NCBI RefSeq assembly: GCF_000238335.3
Contig: NZ_AHCB03000010.1
Location: 1-64,000, forward strand
Source: Pseudoalteromonas marina
GTDB taxonomy: Bacteria > Pseudomonadota > Gammaproteobacteria > Enterobacterales > Alteromonadaceae
Reading direction: 5' to 3'
DNA: 64,000 nt
Below are positions 44,037-53,277 of the stretch, in pieces (the first letter of the stretch is position 1; every line of letters starts with the position of its first letter). A model generated the notes under the pieces. It saw only the letters and a list, made by a program, of their open reading frames with translations, had not been told where the DNA came from and searched no databases. Made by a program: the position numbers and the translations under genes.

Positions 44037-45890
44037 CTATTGTATAGTTTCAAAATTAACAACTTGGTTACGACCTTGTTGTTTAGCGCTATAAAGTGCT
44101 TTATCTGCGCATTCCGTGAATAACTCAGGGGTATTTATATCATCAGCAATAAATGTATAGACACCGGCACTAATCGTAAATTTAACCTCAGCACCAGCAA
44201 CAATGACTGGGTTTTGGTATATATCTAGTCGTATTTGTTCTGCTATATCAAAAGCGCCTTGGTTTGCAGTGTTAGGGAGTAAAATTACAAACTCCTCACC
44301 GCCATAGCGAGCGACCTCATCCAGCGGTCGTTTCAAAAAGCGTTTGATAATATCAGCAGTTGCTTTTATAACGTTATCACCGCTTAAGTGTCCGTAGGTA
44401 TCGTTAATTGTTTTAAAGTGATCGATATCAATCATAATAATACTTAGCGGTGTTTGTTCTCTTCGTGAACGACGAAGTTCCATTACCAGTTTCTTATCAA
44501 AAAAGCGGCGGTTTTTAGCGCCTGTTAGCGCATCTTCTGTATTTAGCTGTTCAAGCTCTCTGTTTTTTTCTTCAAGTTCTCTAAGTGTTACTTGTAGTTC
44601 AAACGTGCGCTCATCTACTTGTGATTCAAGTTCGTACTGAGCTTCTTCTTGAAGTGCGAGCCGCTCTTTTAACAGTGTGTCTTGAGCCGTACTTTCTGCA
44701 ATCACAGTTTGCTGTTCGATTATCTGCTCATCTCGTTCAGTTATAAATTGCTTCATAACTGCATAACACAAGCAAAATGTACAACTAAAAAATAACACCG
44801 ATATAATGACCAACCCCATCGTTTCAAAGGTGTACCATCCCATCACGGTTATAATAAAATAAACCGTTACTGCATTAAAAAAGCCTAAAGCTAGTAATAA
44901 TGCATTTATAGATTTTGAAGGGTGGGAGCGAGAAGATAAGTAGGTTGTTAAAAAGTACAGACTTAAAACAAGAGGGGTTAATATTAGGCAATATGCAGTG
45001 ACCAACCAGTTAGGAAGTAGCCAAATAAATAATAGAGAGGCAGCCAGCAATTTTGTTATTAATTTTTGCACACGTATAATTTTTTGAGCGTGAGGCTTGC
45101 ACATTTGTTGTTGAAGAGGGAAAAACAACAGCGCGATTAAAATAAGTAATATTGGCATTATTACTTGTTGGATTGTGGGAGTATTTGGGTGCAAGTAACG
45201 AAATCCAAAGCCGCCAAGGTACGCTAAAAAAAGCCCTAGCGTGAAAGTGATCGCTCCCGCTAGTGCAAAATAGCGCTTTCGAGTAAATCCATACAAAAAT
45301 ATACAGCTTAATGCCAATGCTGCTAAAAAGCCGACCATTAACCCATAAACTAGGTTAAACCCCTCTTTTTGAGTTAAATAAACATCTTGTTGCCATAAAC
45401 TGATAGGGATACGTAAACCTGATGGGTTACTAACTTTGAGAATAACCCGAGTGGAGGAGCTTGCTGGAAGCGTTAATTTAGTTAACAAAAACTCACTCTT
45501 TATAGTACGTTCGTCAAGTGAGAATGAATCACCTAGCCGCATTTCTGACAGTATTTGTGCATTTCTCAAGTGAAACAGCTGAACTTCATTTAAAAATGGA
45601 TTGTCTATTAAAATTAATGGACTAAAGCGATTATTTAACGTGTTATTTATTTCAAACGTAACCCAAACAGGGCGGCTTTCTAGGCCAAAATTTAACAGTT
45701 TGGTGTTAACCGAATGCCATTTATTAGGCTCAAGTTGTAAAGCTGTTTCTATCGATGAAGGCTCAAAAGAATAAGTGAGATTTGTAACGATATGGGATGA
45801 AAAATCTGAATTTATTTCTACGGTAGACGCAAAGCTTTTAAAAGTGAAAAGCACTATAAGTAGGCAAATAGCAGCCTTTAAACTGTTCAT
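44037..45890 (-). CDS. 7TMR-DISM diguanylate cyclase
   Basis: This is a 617-residue membrane protein with a signal peptide, a periplasmic 7TMR-DISM extracellular domain (about 25-180), seven membrane helices (about 185-395), a coiled coil (about 400-460), and a C-terminal GGDEF domain. The active site is RYGGEEFVILLP and the inhibitory site RxxD (RPLD) lies five residues before it, so it should make c-di-GMP under product control. The start overlaps the tatD stop (TAATG). Sitting inside the tat-hemB block is unusual. Confidence 0.93.
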   Translation of the reverse strand: MNSLKAAICLLIVLFTFKSFASTVEINSDFSSHIVTNLTYSFEPSSIETALQLEPNKWHSVNTKLLNFGLESRPVWVTFEINNTLNNRFSPLILIDNPFLNEVQLFHLRNAQILSEMRLGDSFSLDERTIKSEFLLTKLTLPASSSTRVILKVSNPSGLRIPISLWQQDVYLTQKEGFNLVYGLMVGFLAALALSCIFLYGFTRKRYFALAGAITFTLGLFLAYLGGFGFRYLHPNTPTIQQVIMPILLILIALLFFPLQQQMCKPHAQKIIRVQKLITKLLAASLLFIWLLPNWLVTAYCLILTPLVLSLYFLTTYLSSRSHPSKSINALLLALGFFNAVTVYFIITVMGWYTFETMGLVIISVLFFSCTFCLCYAVMKQFITERDEQIIEQQTVIAESTAQDTLLKERLALQEEAQYELESQVDERTFELQVTLRELEEKNRELEQLNTEDALTGAKNRRFFDKKLVMELRRSRREQTPLSIIMIDIDHFKTINDTYGHLSGDNVIKATADIIKRFLKRPLDEVARYGGEEFVILLPNTANQGAFDIAEQIRLDIYQNPVIVAGAEVKFTISAGVYTFIADDINTPELFTECADKALYSAKQQGRNQVVNFETIQ

Positions 45891-46675
45891 TAACGGGCTT
45901 CTAAACCAAAAACAGTATAAAAGTTATCTGTTGTTTGCTTCGCCACACTCTTTGCATCTATTTGATACAGCTCAGCAAGTGTTTGGCAGACATGCGTTAA
46001 TAGTGCAGGCTCATTTCTTCGCGACTTTGGCTTTGGTTTAACGGTGCGTGGAATTAAAAAAGGCGCATCAGTTTCTATAAGTAAGCGGTCTAAGGGAATG
46101 CTTGGGGCTAAAGCTTGCAATGCTTGTCCGCGTCTTTCATCACAAACCCACCCTGTGATACCAATGTATAGGCCTAATGCTAAATAACTTTTGAGTGCGA
46201 TTTCATCTCCTGTAAAGCAGTGAAGCACACCGCGAACATTGAACTCAGTAAGAATATTGATCATGTCATCACTCGCATCACGCTCATGCAAATAAACCGG
46301 TAAATTTAACTTTTCGGCTAGTGCAAGTTGGCGTCTCAATACGCTACGTTGAACACTTCGAGGCGAAAAATCACGGTTATAATCAAGCCCGCATTCACCA
46401 ATAGCAACAACCTGAGGTTGAGTGGCAAGCAGTGTTAATTGGTCTTCTAATGAATCAGTTGCTGTTTTGGCATCATGTGGGTGAATACCGGCGGTTGAAA
46501 ACAAGTGAAAGCTTTTAGCAAGTGCTAAAGATTGCTCACTTGATGAGATGTCGCAACCAATAAGCAGCATTTTTTCGACACCCGCGCTTTGAGCGCGGGA
46601 GATGATATCTGAATGCTCACCATCAAACTGATGGTTTGCTAAGTTAACGCCAGCATCAACCAGTGTGTAAGGCAT
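45890..46675 (-). CDS. tatD: TatD family metal-dependent hydrolase
   Basis: This is a 261-residue TIM-barrel hydrolase. The metal residues appear in VDAGVNLANHQF (HxD replaced by a variant), AIGECGLDYNRD, PVYLHERDASDD, VLHCFTGD and LLIETDAPFL. TatD proteins are 3'-5' DNases tied to DNA repair; despite the name, they are not needed for Tat export. The first motif is the TatD form (VNLxxxxF) rather than the YcfH form. It overlaps its neighbours by one base on each side (TAATG junctions), so the block is co-translated. Confidence 0.93.
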   Translation of the reverse strand: MPYTLVDAGVNLANHQFDGEHSDIISRAQSAGVEKMLLIGCDISSSEQSLALAKSFHLFSTAGIHPHDAKTATDSLEDQLTLLATQPQVVAIGECGLDYNRDFSPRSVQRSVLRRQLALAEKLNLPVYLHERDASDDMINILTEFNVRGVLHCFTGDEIALKSYLALGLYIGITGWVCDERRGQALQALAPSIPLDRLLIETDAPFLIPRTVKPKPKSRRNEPALLTHVCQTLAELYQIDAKSVAKQTTDNFYTVFGLEAR

Positions 46676-47175
46676 TACTTAGTTCGTTTGACGCGAATAG
46701 AACGGTTTTGACCATCTTTTCGTAATAAAAATGAGTTAAATGCACCGCGGGTAATGGTTACAGCATCAGACTTTTTCAAACGCATGCTATCAGAACCAAC
46801 TTGGCGCCATTTTTGGTTGTTATCCAAAGTGATGATCAGCTCGCCATAGGGGGCTTTGTCAACAGATGTGACCGCTGCTTTTATTTCACTGTCTTTTTCT
46901 GCTCGGTCTTTTTTGTGCTCTAAACCAAAGTCATCCTTTGGCGCTTCAACTGCAACAACAGGAACATTGGTGGCTGTTGTTGGCGCTTTAACTTTTTGGG
47001 TTACTGTTGATTGTGTAAGTGGTTTACCCGCCATTGTATTATCGTAACACAACAGACGGTTAAAGTCATTTTCGATAAAGCTACACGCTTTTAGCGCTTG
47101 AGTATTAATGTCTGATTGCGCAGAAAATGCAGGTGCGCTCAATATAACCAGTAGTGAGAGTATTTGTTTTTTCAT
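46675..47175 (-). CDS. Periplasmic protein of unknown function between tatC and tatD
   Basis: This is a 166-residue protein with a signal peptide ending AFSA. I chose ATG 47175, with GAGGA just upstream, over a TTG at 47187. The start lies 3 bases into the tatC stop region. The mature N terminus has CSFIENDFNRLLCYDNTMAG, the C..D..RLxCYD pattern found in several small periplasmic proteins. A linker rich in Thr, Val and Lys follows, then a compact beta domain (PYGELIITLDNNQKWRQ, ITRGAFNSFLLRKDGQNRSIRVKR). It is tightly coupled to tatC and tatD. Function is unknown. Confidence 0.75.
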   Translation of the reverse strand: MKKQILSLLVILSAPAFSAQSDINTQALKACSFIENDFNRLLCYDNTMAGKPLTQSTVTQKVKAPTTATNVPVVAVEAPKDDFGLEHKKDRAEKDSEIKAAVTSVDKAPYGELIITLDNNQKWRQVGSDSMRLKKSDAVTITRGAFNSFLLRKDGQNRSIRVKRTK

Positions 47176-47176
47176 T

Positions 47177-47917
47177 TTATTCCTCAACTTCTTCTCGTGG
47201 TTTAGCAGTGTAAAACTTCGCTAAAATTAAACCTAATTCAAACAAAAGCAACATCGGAAATGCTAATAATGTCTGCGATAAAACATCGGGCGGCGTTAAA
47301 AACATCGCCACAACAAAAACACCCACCACAATATAAGGGCGCTTTTCTTTTAAGCTCGTTGTTGTCGTTGCACCACTCCAGCACAAAAGCATAATAGCAA
47401 CTGGAATTTCAAATGCGACGCCAAACGCAAAAAACAGCTTTAATACAAACCCTAAATAACTACTTATATCTGGCGCTAGGGTCATCATTTCAGGACCCGT
47501 ATTGGTAAAAAAACCTAAAATAATGGGTAGCACTACAAAATAACAAAAAGCGATACCGCCATAAAATAGTAAAATACTGGAAGCAAGAATAGGCATCAGC
47601 ATTTTCTTTTCATGCTGATATAATCCCGGCGCTATAAACCCCCAAATTTGATGCAATATCCAAGGTATAGACGCAAATAATGCAACAAATAAAGTCAGCT
47701 TAAATGGGGCAAAGAAGGGGGCTGTGACATCGGTTGCAATCATGGTTGCACTGCTTGGTAAATGAGAGACTAACGGCTGCGCAACAAACGCGTATATATC
47801 GTTTGCAAAATACACTATTGCAATAAAAATAACTAAAATACTCAACAGTGATTTTATAAGCCTGTCACGCAGCTCTATTAAATGAGCTACAAACCCCGAT
47901 TTTACTTCCTCAACCAT
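47177..47917 (-). CDS. tatC: Sec-independent protein translocase TatC
   Basis: This is a 246-residue inner-membrane protein with six helices, the twin-arginine signal receptor. The N terminus HLIELRDRLIKSLL and the loop FAPFKLTLFVALF are typical, as are the conserved Glu in IWGFIAPGLYQHEKK and the FGVAFEIPVAI segment. Its stop overlaps the ribosome site of the next gene. Start ATG 47917. Confidence 0.97.
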   Translation of the reverse strand: MVEEVKSGFVAHLIELRDRLIKSLLSILVIFIAIVYFANDIYAFVAQPLVSHLPSSATMIATDVTAPFFAPFKLTLFVALFASIPWILHQIWGFIAPGLYQHEKKMLMPILASSILLFYGGIAFCYFVVLPIILGFFTNTGPEMMTLAPDISSYLGFVLKLFFAFGVAFEIPVAIMLLCWSGATTTTSLKEKRPYIVVGVFVVAMFLTPPDVLSQTLLAFPMLLLFELGLILAKFYTAKPREEVEE

Positions 47918-47965
47918 TTTTATTTATACCATTTAGTAAGTTGACCATAGAAAGGTAAATTAAAT

Positions 47966-48298
47966 TCACTTTTTTTCATCAATTTGTTGGTTAGGTTCTG
48001 ATTCTTGTGGCTGTTTTTTATAGCTGTGAGTTACTGATTCTGCAGCCTGTTTTAGCTCACTTAATGAGCTTTGTAATTCAGGGCTTAAATCTTGTAGGTT
48101 TTGTTGCTCAGCTTTTTTTAGGTTTTCGTGGAGCTCGTGTACGCGCAATTCTTCACTCACTTCAGCTTTAACTGAATTAGCAAGAGATTTAACAGTTTTA
48201 ACCCAGCGACTAACCGTTCTTATTGCAACGGGTAAGCGTTCAGGCCCTAATACAACAAGCCCTACAATAAAAACAACAACTAACTCCCACATGCCCAT
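47966..48298 (-). CDS. tatB: Sec-independent protein translocase TatB
   Basis: This is a 110-residue protein with one N-terminal membrane helix (WELVVVFIVGLVVLGPERLPVAIRTV), the conserved hinge GPERLP and a long charged amphipathic helix. It is the TatB pattern. TatB forms the substrate-binding complex with TatC. It begins 5 bases after the tatA stop. Confidence 0.94.
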   Translation of the reverse strand: MGMWELVVVFIVGLVVLGPERLPVAIRTVSRWVKTVKSLANSVKAEVSEELRVHELHENLKKAEQQNLQDLSPELQSSLSELKQAAESVTHSYKKQPQESEPNQQIDEKK

Positions 48299-48303
48299 GT
48301 TAA

Positions 48304-48543
48304 TTAAGCCTTATCGGTGTCTTTTGTTTTTTCGGTATCAGTAGTCGTCGTTTTTTGTGACGTTTGAATTTGTTCAGGGGAGTCTGTTTCAGTTGGTTTT
48401 TCATCCGACATTGCTTTTTTAAACCCCTTAACAGCACCGCCTAAGTCACCCCCCATGCCGCGTAATTTTTTAGTACCAAAAAGAAGTACAATGATTGCTA
48501 AAACAATCAATAATTGCCAAATACTAATGCCGCCCAATCCCAT
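48304..48543 (-). CDS. tatA: Sec-independent protein translocase TatA
   Basis: This is a 79-residue protein. ATG 48543 has GGAGAG upstream and gives the usual [15 protein letters not shown] opening; a longer frame starts at 48555. It has one membrane helix, the [24 protein letters not shown] amphipathic helix split by a Gly hinge, and a charged tail. TatA forms the export pore. It is the first tat gene, 80 bases after ubiB, where a promoter could lie. Confidence 0.95.
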   Translation of the reverse strand: MGLGGISIWQLLIVLAIIVLLFGTKKLRGMGGDLGGAVKGFKKAMSDEKPTETDSPEQIQTSQKTTTTDTEKTKDTDKA

Positions 48544-48623
48544 GGTTCTCTCCAAATAATAAAATGATTAAATGTATATTTTAAATACTAATTATACGCT
48601 CTAAACCGTAAATAGCACTTTGT

Positions 48624-50225
48624 TTATGCGTGTCGCCAAGCAGCAATAAAACACGCGGCAGAACAGGTTGCTGTAACGCCTGCAGCAATTAAATCATGTT
48701 GCAAATAACACAGTGCAGACACTACCAAAGTAGCACTCCCTAACAAGCTAAGCACTAACGCTTTATGAGAAACTGGCTTTACAACTGCGTGGGTGCGCAC
48801 TGGGCGCTTTAAGTTTTGATAAATCAAGTCAGGTAACTCAGGCATTTTTTCAGCCCAGAATGGTAGGTTTGCATACATTTGTTTTAAGACAGATAACGGC
48901 CCTACTTGTTCTTTAACCCACTGCTCTAAGAAGGGTTTAGCCGTTTTCCATAAATCTAGTTGAGGATAAAGCTGTCTTCCCAGCCCTTCAACATAGAGTA
49001 ATGTTTTTTGAAGTAGCACCAATTGTGGTTGCACCTGCATATTAAATCGACGCGCGGTGTTAAATAAATTTACCAGTACATGCCCAAATGATATTTCAGC
49101 AAGTGGCTTATTAAAAATAGGTTCGCAAACAGTGCGAATAGCAAATTCAAACTCTTCGATACTGGTATCTTCAGGAACCCAGCCAGAGTCAACATGCAGT
49201 TGGGCTACTTGACGATAGTCGCGATTAAAAAAGGCAATAAAGTTTTCTGCTAAATAGCGCTTATCTTCTTTACTTAAGGTACCAACAATACCGCAATCAA
49301 TACCAATATATTTAGGGTTTTCAGGATGCTCGCGAGATACAAAAATATTACCGGGATGCATGTCTGCATGAAAAAAACTATCTCTGAATACTTGTGTAAA
49401 AAACACTTCTACACCACGTTCTGCAAGCAATTTCATATTTGTATTTTGCGCTATTAACGACTCGGTATCTGACACGGGTATACCGTAAATACGCTCCATC
49501 ACTAACACGTTGCTTCGGCTGTAATCACTGTAAACAGTAGGGATATAGAGTGCATCTGAATCATCAAAATTACGTTTTAATTGAATGCCATTGGCACCTT
49601 CACGCATTAGGTCTAATTCATCAAGCAGTGTTTTTTTATACTCTTTTACTACTTCAACAGGGCGCAAGCGTTTTGATTCGTTATGAACATTAGCAAGCAC
49701 CTGAGCAAGCTTTTCCATTAATGCTAAGTCTGCATTTATTTGTTCATGGATGTTTGGGCGAATTACTTTAATAACAACATCTTGCTCAATATTATCGTTG
49801 TCAACTAGTGTTGCAGTATGCACTTGTGCTATTGATGCAGATGCCAATGGCGTCTGTGAAAATTCACTAAACAGCTCGCTAATGTTATTAATATCGAGTG
49901 CATTTTCTATAATTTGTTGCGCCAATTCACCTTCAAAAGGCTGAACTTGGTCTTGCAAAAAGGCAAGCTCTTGCGCGATATCGTGAGGAAGTAGATCGCG
50001 ACGTGTTGACAGCATTTGGCCAAATTTAATCCATACAGGTCCTAGCTCTTGTAATGCTAAACGTAGGCGCAGTCCTGCAGGTTTTTCTTTATGCTGATTT
50101 CGTAGCCAAAATAAACACCCTCTGGCAATTTTTGCAAACCAAGGGGTTTTACTTTTAGGCACTAATTCGTCTAAACCATAGCTAAGTAATGTTTTAGTGA
50201 TGTAATACAATCGTGAAGAAGACAC
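48624..50225 (-). CDS. ubiB: Ubiquinone biosynthesis protein UbiB
   Basis: This is a 533-residue ABC1/ADCK/UbiB atypical kinase-like protein. It has the KxGQ motif in [27 protein letters not shown] (A-rich loop), VIKVIRP (Lys), [21 protein letters not shown] and [10 protein letters not shown]. Two C-terminal membrane helices are present. UbiB helps coenzyme Q synthesis, probably by extracting membrane-bound precursors. It follows ubiJ by 9 bases. Confidence 0.97.
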   Translation of the reverse strand: MSSSRLYYITKTLLSYGLDELVPKSKTPWFAKIARGCLFWLRNQHKEKPAGLRLRLALQELGPVWIKFGQMLSTRRDLLPHDIAQELAFLQDQVQPFEGELAQQIIENALDINNISELFSEFSQTPLASASIAQVHTATLVDNDNIEQDVVIKVIRPNIHEQINADLALMEKLAQVLANVHNESKRLRPVEVVKEYKKTLLDELDLMREGANGIQLKRNFDDSDALYIPTVYSDYSRSNVLVMERIYGIPVSDTESLIAQNTNMKLLAERGVEVFFTQVFRDSFFHADMHPGNIFVSREHPENPKYIGIDCGIVGTLSKEDKRYLAENFIAFFNRDYRQVAQLHVDSGWVPEDTSIEEFEFAIRTVCEPIFNKPLAEISFGHVLVNLFNTARRFNMQVQPQLVLLQKTLLYVEGLGRQLYPQLDLWKTAKPFLEQWVKEQVGPLSVLKQMYANLPFWAEKMPELPDLIYQNLKRPVRTHAVVKPVSHKALVLSLLGSATLVVSALCYLQHDLIAAGVTATCSAACFIAAWRHA

Positions 50226-50234
50226 AAAAAGTCC

Positions 50235-50909
50235 TTAGCGTGTTTTGGCGCTTAATAAAGTGTTTATACGCTGCTCTATGGCGGCAACTTGGCCTTTTAG
50301 TTCTCGGTTTTGTTGTTTAAATTGTGCAAGTTCTAAAGGGTGAATCGTAACAGCTAGCTCGTCTTGAAATAAGCTTGTTAACGTGGTGCTTAGTTGCGCG
50401 TTAATTTTGCTACCATGGCGCTTTAGCGACATAAAATGCAAATAAAGTTGTTGAGCTGGTGCGTCGCCAATATAACTTGATAACTGTTCGGGCCAATCTA
50501 TGTCTAACCCTGAAAATGCACCGCTATATGCTTGCGCTATATTCAAGTCGCCTTGTAAATCGAGTTTATCTTGACGAATTAGCTGTGTAAGCATGGCTGG
50601 GTTTTTAAGAGCAACAAGCGTGTCTATATCGGCGCTGATCATGCAATCGCTATAATCGCTGTTGTCAGCGGCATAAAGGTGTAGTTTTTCGTCAGCAAAA
50701 ACAACCTGTATGGTTTGTTGCCAGTCTCTAACTTCAACAAGTAAACGCTGTTGTTTTACCGTGTTTAGCTTTTGGACTACGTTAGGGTCGAGTTTAAGTG
50801 CTTGATTTAAAATGCGCTCAACAAGCGAAAGTACAAAGTTAGGTAGCATCAAAAAGGTCGATGTATCTGTATTATCACTGTTTTTTTCAGATGCTTGATC
50901 AAGCGCCAT
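50235..50909 (-). CDS. ubiJ: Ubiquinone biosynthesis accessory factor UbiJ
   Basis: This is a 224-residue protein with an SCP2-like lipid-binding domain (about 20-130: MLPNFVLSLVERILNQALKL, VADEKLHLY region, ALKNPAMLTQLI) and a C-terminal coiled coil (FKQQNRELKGQVAAIEQRIN). It matches UbiJ by position between ubiE and ubiB and by the SCP2 fold. UbiJ and UbiK hold coenzyme Q intermediates within the soluble Ubi complex. Confidence 0.93.
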   Translation of the reverse strand: MALDQASEKNSDNTDTSTFLMLPNFVLSLVERILNQALKLDPNVVQKLNTVKQQRLLVEVRDWQQTIQVVFADEKLHLYAADNSDYSDCMISADIDTLVALKNPAMLTQLIRQDKLDLQGDLNIAQAYSGAFSGLDIDWPEQLSSYIGDAPAQQLYLHFMSLKRHGSKINAQLSTTLTSLFQDELAVTIHPLELAQFKQQNRELKGQVAAIEQRINTLLSAKTR

Positions 50910-50920
50910 GACTCAGAGCC

Positions 50921-51676
50921 TTAATATTTAAAACCACGGTGAAGGGCAACAATTCCGCCTGTTAGGTTTTGATACGTTGTTTGTTCAAACCCAGCTTCAT
51001 CCATCATAGCTTTAAGCGTATCTTGGTCTGGGTGCATACGAATTGACTCTGCTAAATATTGATAAGACTCACTGTCGTTAGCAACTAGCTTGCCCATTGT
51101 TGGCAGTAAATTGAACGAGTAAAAATCATACGCTTTGCTAAGTGCTTCGTGTTTTGGCTTAGAAAACTCTAATACTAACAAACGACCACCTGGCTTTAGT
51201 ATGCGATACATTGAGCGCAGCGCCTTGTCTTTGTCGGTTACATTACGTAAACCGAAGGCGATGGTGATCACATCAAAGCTGTTATCTGGAAATGGCAGCA
51301 TTTCAGCATTCATTTGTACGTAGTCAATATTGCCTACAAGGCCTAAATTATGAAGCTTTTCACGACCTACTTTGAGCATAGATGAGTTAATATCGCCCAA
51401 AACCACTTGGCCAGTTTCACCGACCAGTTGACTAAATTTTGCAGTTAAATCGCCTGTACCACCGGCTAAGTCAAGAACATGATGGCCTTTACGCACGCCT
51501 GAACTGGCTATAGTTTGACGTTTCCATAAACGGTGGACACCAAAAGACATTAAATCATTCATTACATCGTACTTAGCCGCAACAGAGTGAAATACATCTG
51601 CAACCATTGATGCTTTTTCGTTTTCAGCAACGGTTTTGTAGCCAAAGTGCGTGGTCTTTTCTGGGGTCTCGTTCAT
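50921..51676 (-). CDS. ubiE: Demethylmenaquinone/ubiquinone methyltransferase UbiE
   Basis: This is a 251-residue class I methyltransferase. It has [16 protein letters not shown] (motif I), [15 protein letters not shown] and [18 protein letters not shown], the UbiE family signature. [12 protein letters not shown] ends the protein, as in E. coli UbiE. It C-methylates the quinone ring in both ubiquinone and menaquinone pathways. It is the first gene of the ubi-tat block; ubiJ follows after 11 bases. Confidence 0.97.
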   Translation of the reverse strand: MNETPEKTTHFGYKTVAENEKASMVADVFHSVAAKYDVMNDLMSFGVHRLWKRQTIASSGVRKGHHVLDLAGGTGDLTAKFSQLVGETGQVVLGDINSSMLKVGREKLHNLGLVGNIDYVQMNAEMLPFPDNSFDVITIAFGLRNVTDKDKALRSMYRILKPGGRLLVLEFSKPKHEALSKAYDFYSFNLLPTMGKLVANDSESYQYLAESIRMHPDQDTLKAMMDEAGFEQTTYQNLTGGIVALHRGFKY

Positions 51677-51759
51677 GATTAATCTCTATCGTGGCAATAA
51701 GCACTAGTGTACTTTATTGTGCACCGAAGGTGCAATTTGAATATGATTTATCAGGTGTT

Positions 51760-52764
51760 TTATTGGCCGGCGGTAAAACTACTTTGGCCAAGAGAGCGGG
51801 CTTTAAATGCCGCGTGTGATGCCTTTTTAGCCAGTTGGTTAAAGTCTTCTTTTTGCTGATGCTGAGCGATTCCAAGCGATAAGTTAATGCTGGGCAGTTT
51901 TGCGCCACTTTTTGAGCTTACAAAACGCAGTTTTTCTACACCTTTACGAACTTTTTCAGCGATGAGAATTGCTGTTTCTGGATCAATATCAGCTAATAAA
52001 ACAGTGAACTGATCTTTAGCGGTACGCCCCGGTAAACCACTTTGCATTACATACTTTTGAACTTGTTTAGCCACTTTATTTAAAATCACTTCACCAATAA
52101 TATCGCCAAAGTTATCAACAAAATGCGCTAAATTATCGATTTGAATGGCAATGGCACAAATAGACTTGTCTTGAGTCGCCCATAGTTCAGTTTGTTGGGT
52201 TAAGTAATGGCGTTTAAATAAGCCGGTTTGACTATCTATAATGTGTTGCTTACGAAGTTGAGAAAGTTGTTTTTGTGTTCTTTCGTGTAGTTTTTTTGCT
52301 CTCGTTAGCTCTTGCTTAAACTTTTTATGTTGAGCGAGTAACTCAGCAGTTTGCTTATCAAGTTTGTTAAGTGCTTGGCGGCTTTGTTCTATATTGTTTT
52401 CGTCAAGCGAATGAACACATTCACTCACTTGATCTGCAAAGCGACTGATTTGTTTTTCTGTATTTTGCGCATTGTTAGACAATGAAGTAATAACGCCGTC
52501 TACGTTTTGAATCATCGACACTTGCGTATTGTGTCCGACATTTAAAAATTCAAAGTAAAGTTGCTCTATTAATACGCCATCAATGTTTTCATCGGTAGAA
52601 ATAGCGCGATCTAATGTTTTATTTAATTTTAAATTTGCTTGGCTAACGTAGGTGTAAACAACTTGAAAGTTCAGGGGCGTTGGCGGCAATGCATAGCGTT
52701 CTAAGAACATACACACTTGAGTCATTTTCTCTTGAGCAATAGCCATGGAATCATGGAACATCAT
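51760..52764 (-). CDS. GGDEF-domain protein with degenerate active site
   Basis: This is a 334-residue soluble protein. Residues about 20-175 are helical/coiled coil (KLHERTQKQLSQLRKQHI). The C-terminal GGDEF-type domain is recognisable by IDSQTGLFKRHYLTQQ, IAIQIDNLAHFVDNFG, ILNKVAKQV and LSLGIAQHQ. The signature loop reads GRTAKDQFTVLLAD, so GG(D/E)EF has become AKDQF. Synthesis of c-di-GMP is unlikely; the domain may bind nucleotide or act as a protein partner. An ISTDENIDGV..LYFEFLN segment recalls the input region of some GGDEF proteins. It precedes ubiE on the same strand by 83 bases. Confidence 0.85.
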   Translation of the reverse strand: MMFHDSMAIAQEKMTQVCMFLERYALPPTPLNFQVVYTYVSQANLKLNKTLDRAISTDENIDGVLIEQLYFEFLNVGHNTQVSMIQNVDGVITSLSNNAQNTEKQISRFADQVSECVHSLDENNIEQSRQALNKLDKQTAELLAQHKKFKQELTRAKKLHERTQKQLSQLRKQHIIDSQTGLFKRHYLTQQTELWATQDKSICAIAIQIDNLAHFVDNFGDIIGEVILNKVAKQVQKYVMQSGLPGRTAKDQFTVLLADIDPETAILIAEKVRKGVEKLRFVSSKSGAKLPSINLSLGIAQHQQKEDFNQLAKKASHAAFKARSLGQSSFTAGQ

Positions 52765-53277
52765 TATTTAATACCAACTAAGTACGCATCAATGCTTAAT
52801 TTATAATTTCATTCCATGAGTCGATTGTGCTTCCAAGCTTTTTTATTATTTTTTACTACTGTATTCGTTATAACTGATATTAAAAAGCAAAAATAGGGCC
52901 AAGGGAACTTAAATTTTACTTTAGTCGCTTAATAGCTGCTTTTCTCATCAATTAGGCTTGTTTTTAACTCATTTAATAGGATTGATCGTTTAATAAATAC
53001 TTTTTAAAACTGTACTTTTAGAGTCGATTTTTATTTAAAACTTCATCTTACAGTGGTGGTTTTAGTAATAAGGTAAAGGCACGTTATAAAGAGACGCTAT
53101 TGCAAATGCGCCTGATAGCGCAGTGTAATAGCAATATGCTGTATCATAGCTTGCCCTTTTATTGAATAAGCTTTAAGCCTGGTAGGGCGTTAACATCAAC
53201 GATACTTGTCTCATTTACTTGCTATTTACTGAGTCTGCGATAGCTTTGTGAAATTCATTATCTGACTAAATTTTATT
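52765..53277. other. Intergenic region before the DUF885 gene
   Basis: These 513 bases separate divergent genes. They are AT-rich except for a GC-richer patch near 53075-53200. I find no ORF with a ribosome site, no tRNA and no terminator-type hairpin. A long 5' leader for the DUF885 gene is possible. Confidence 0.45.
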
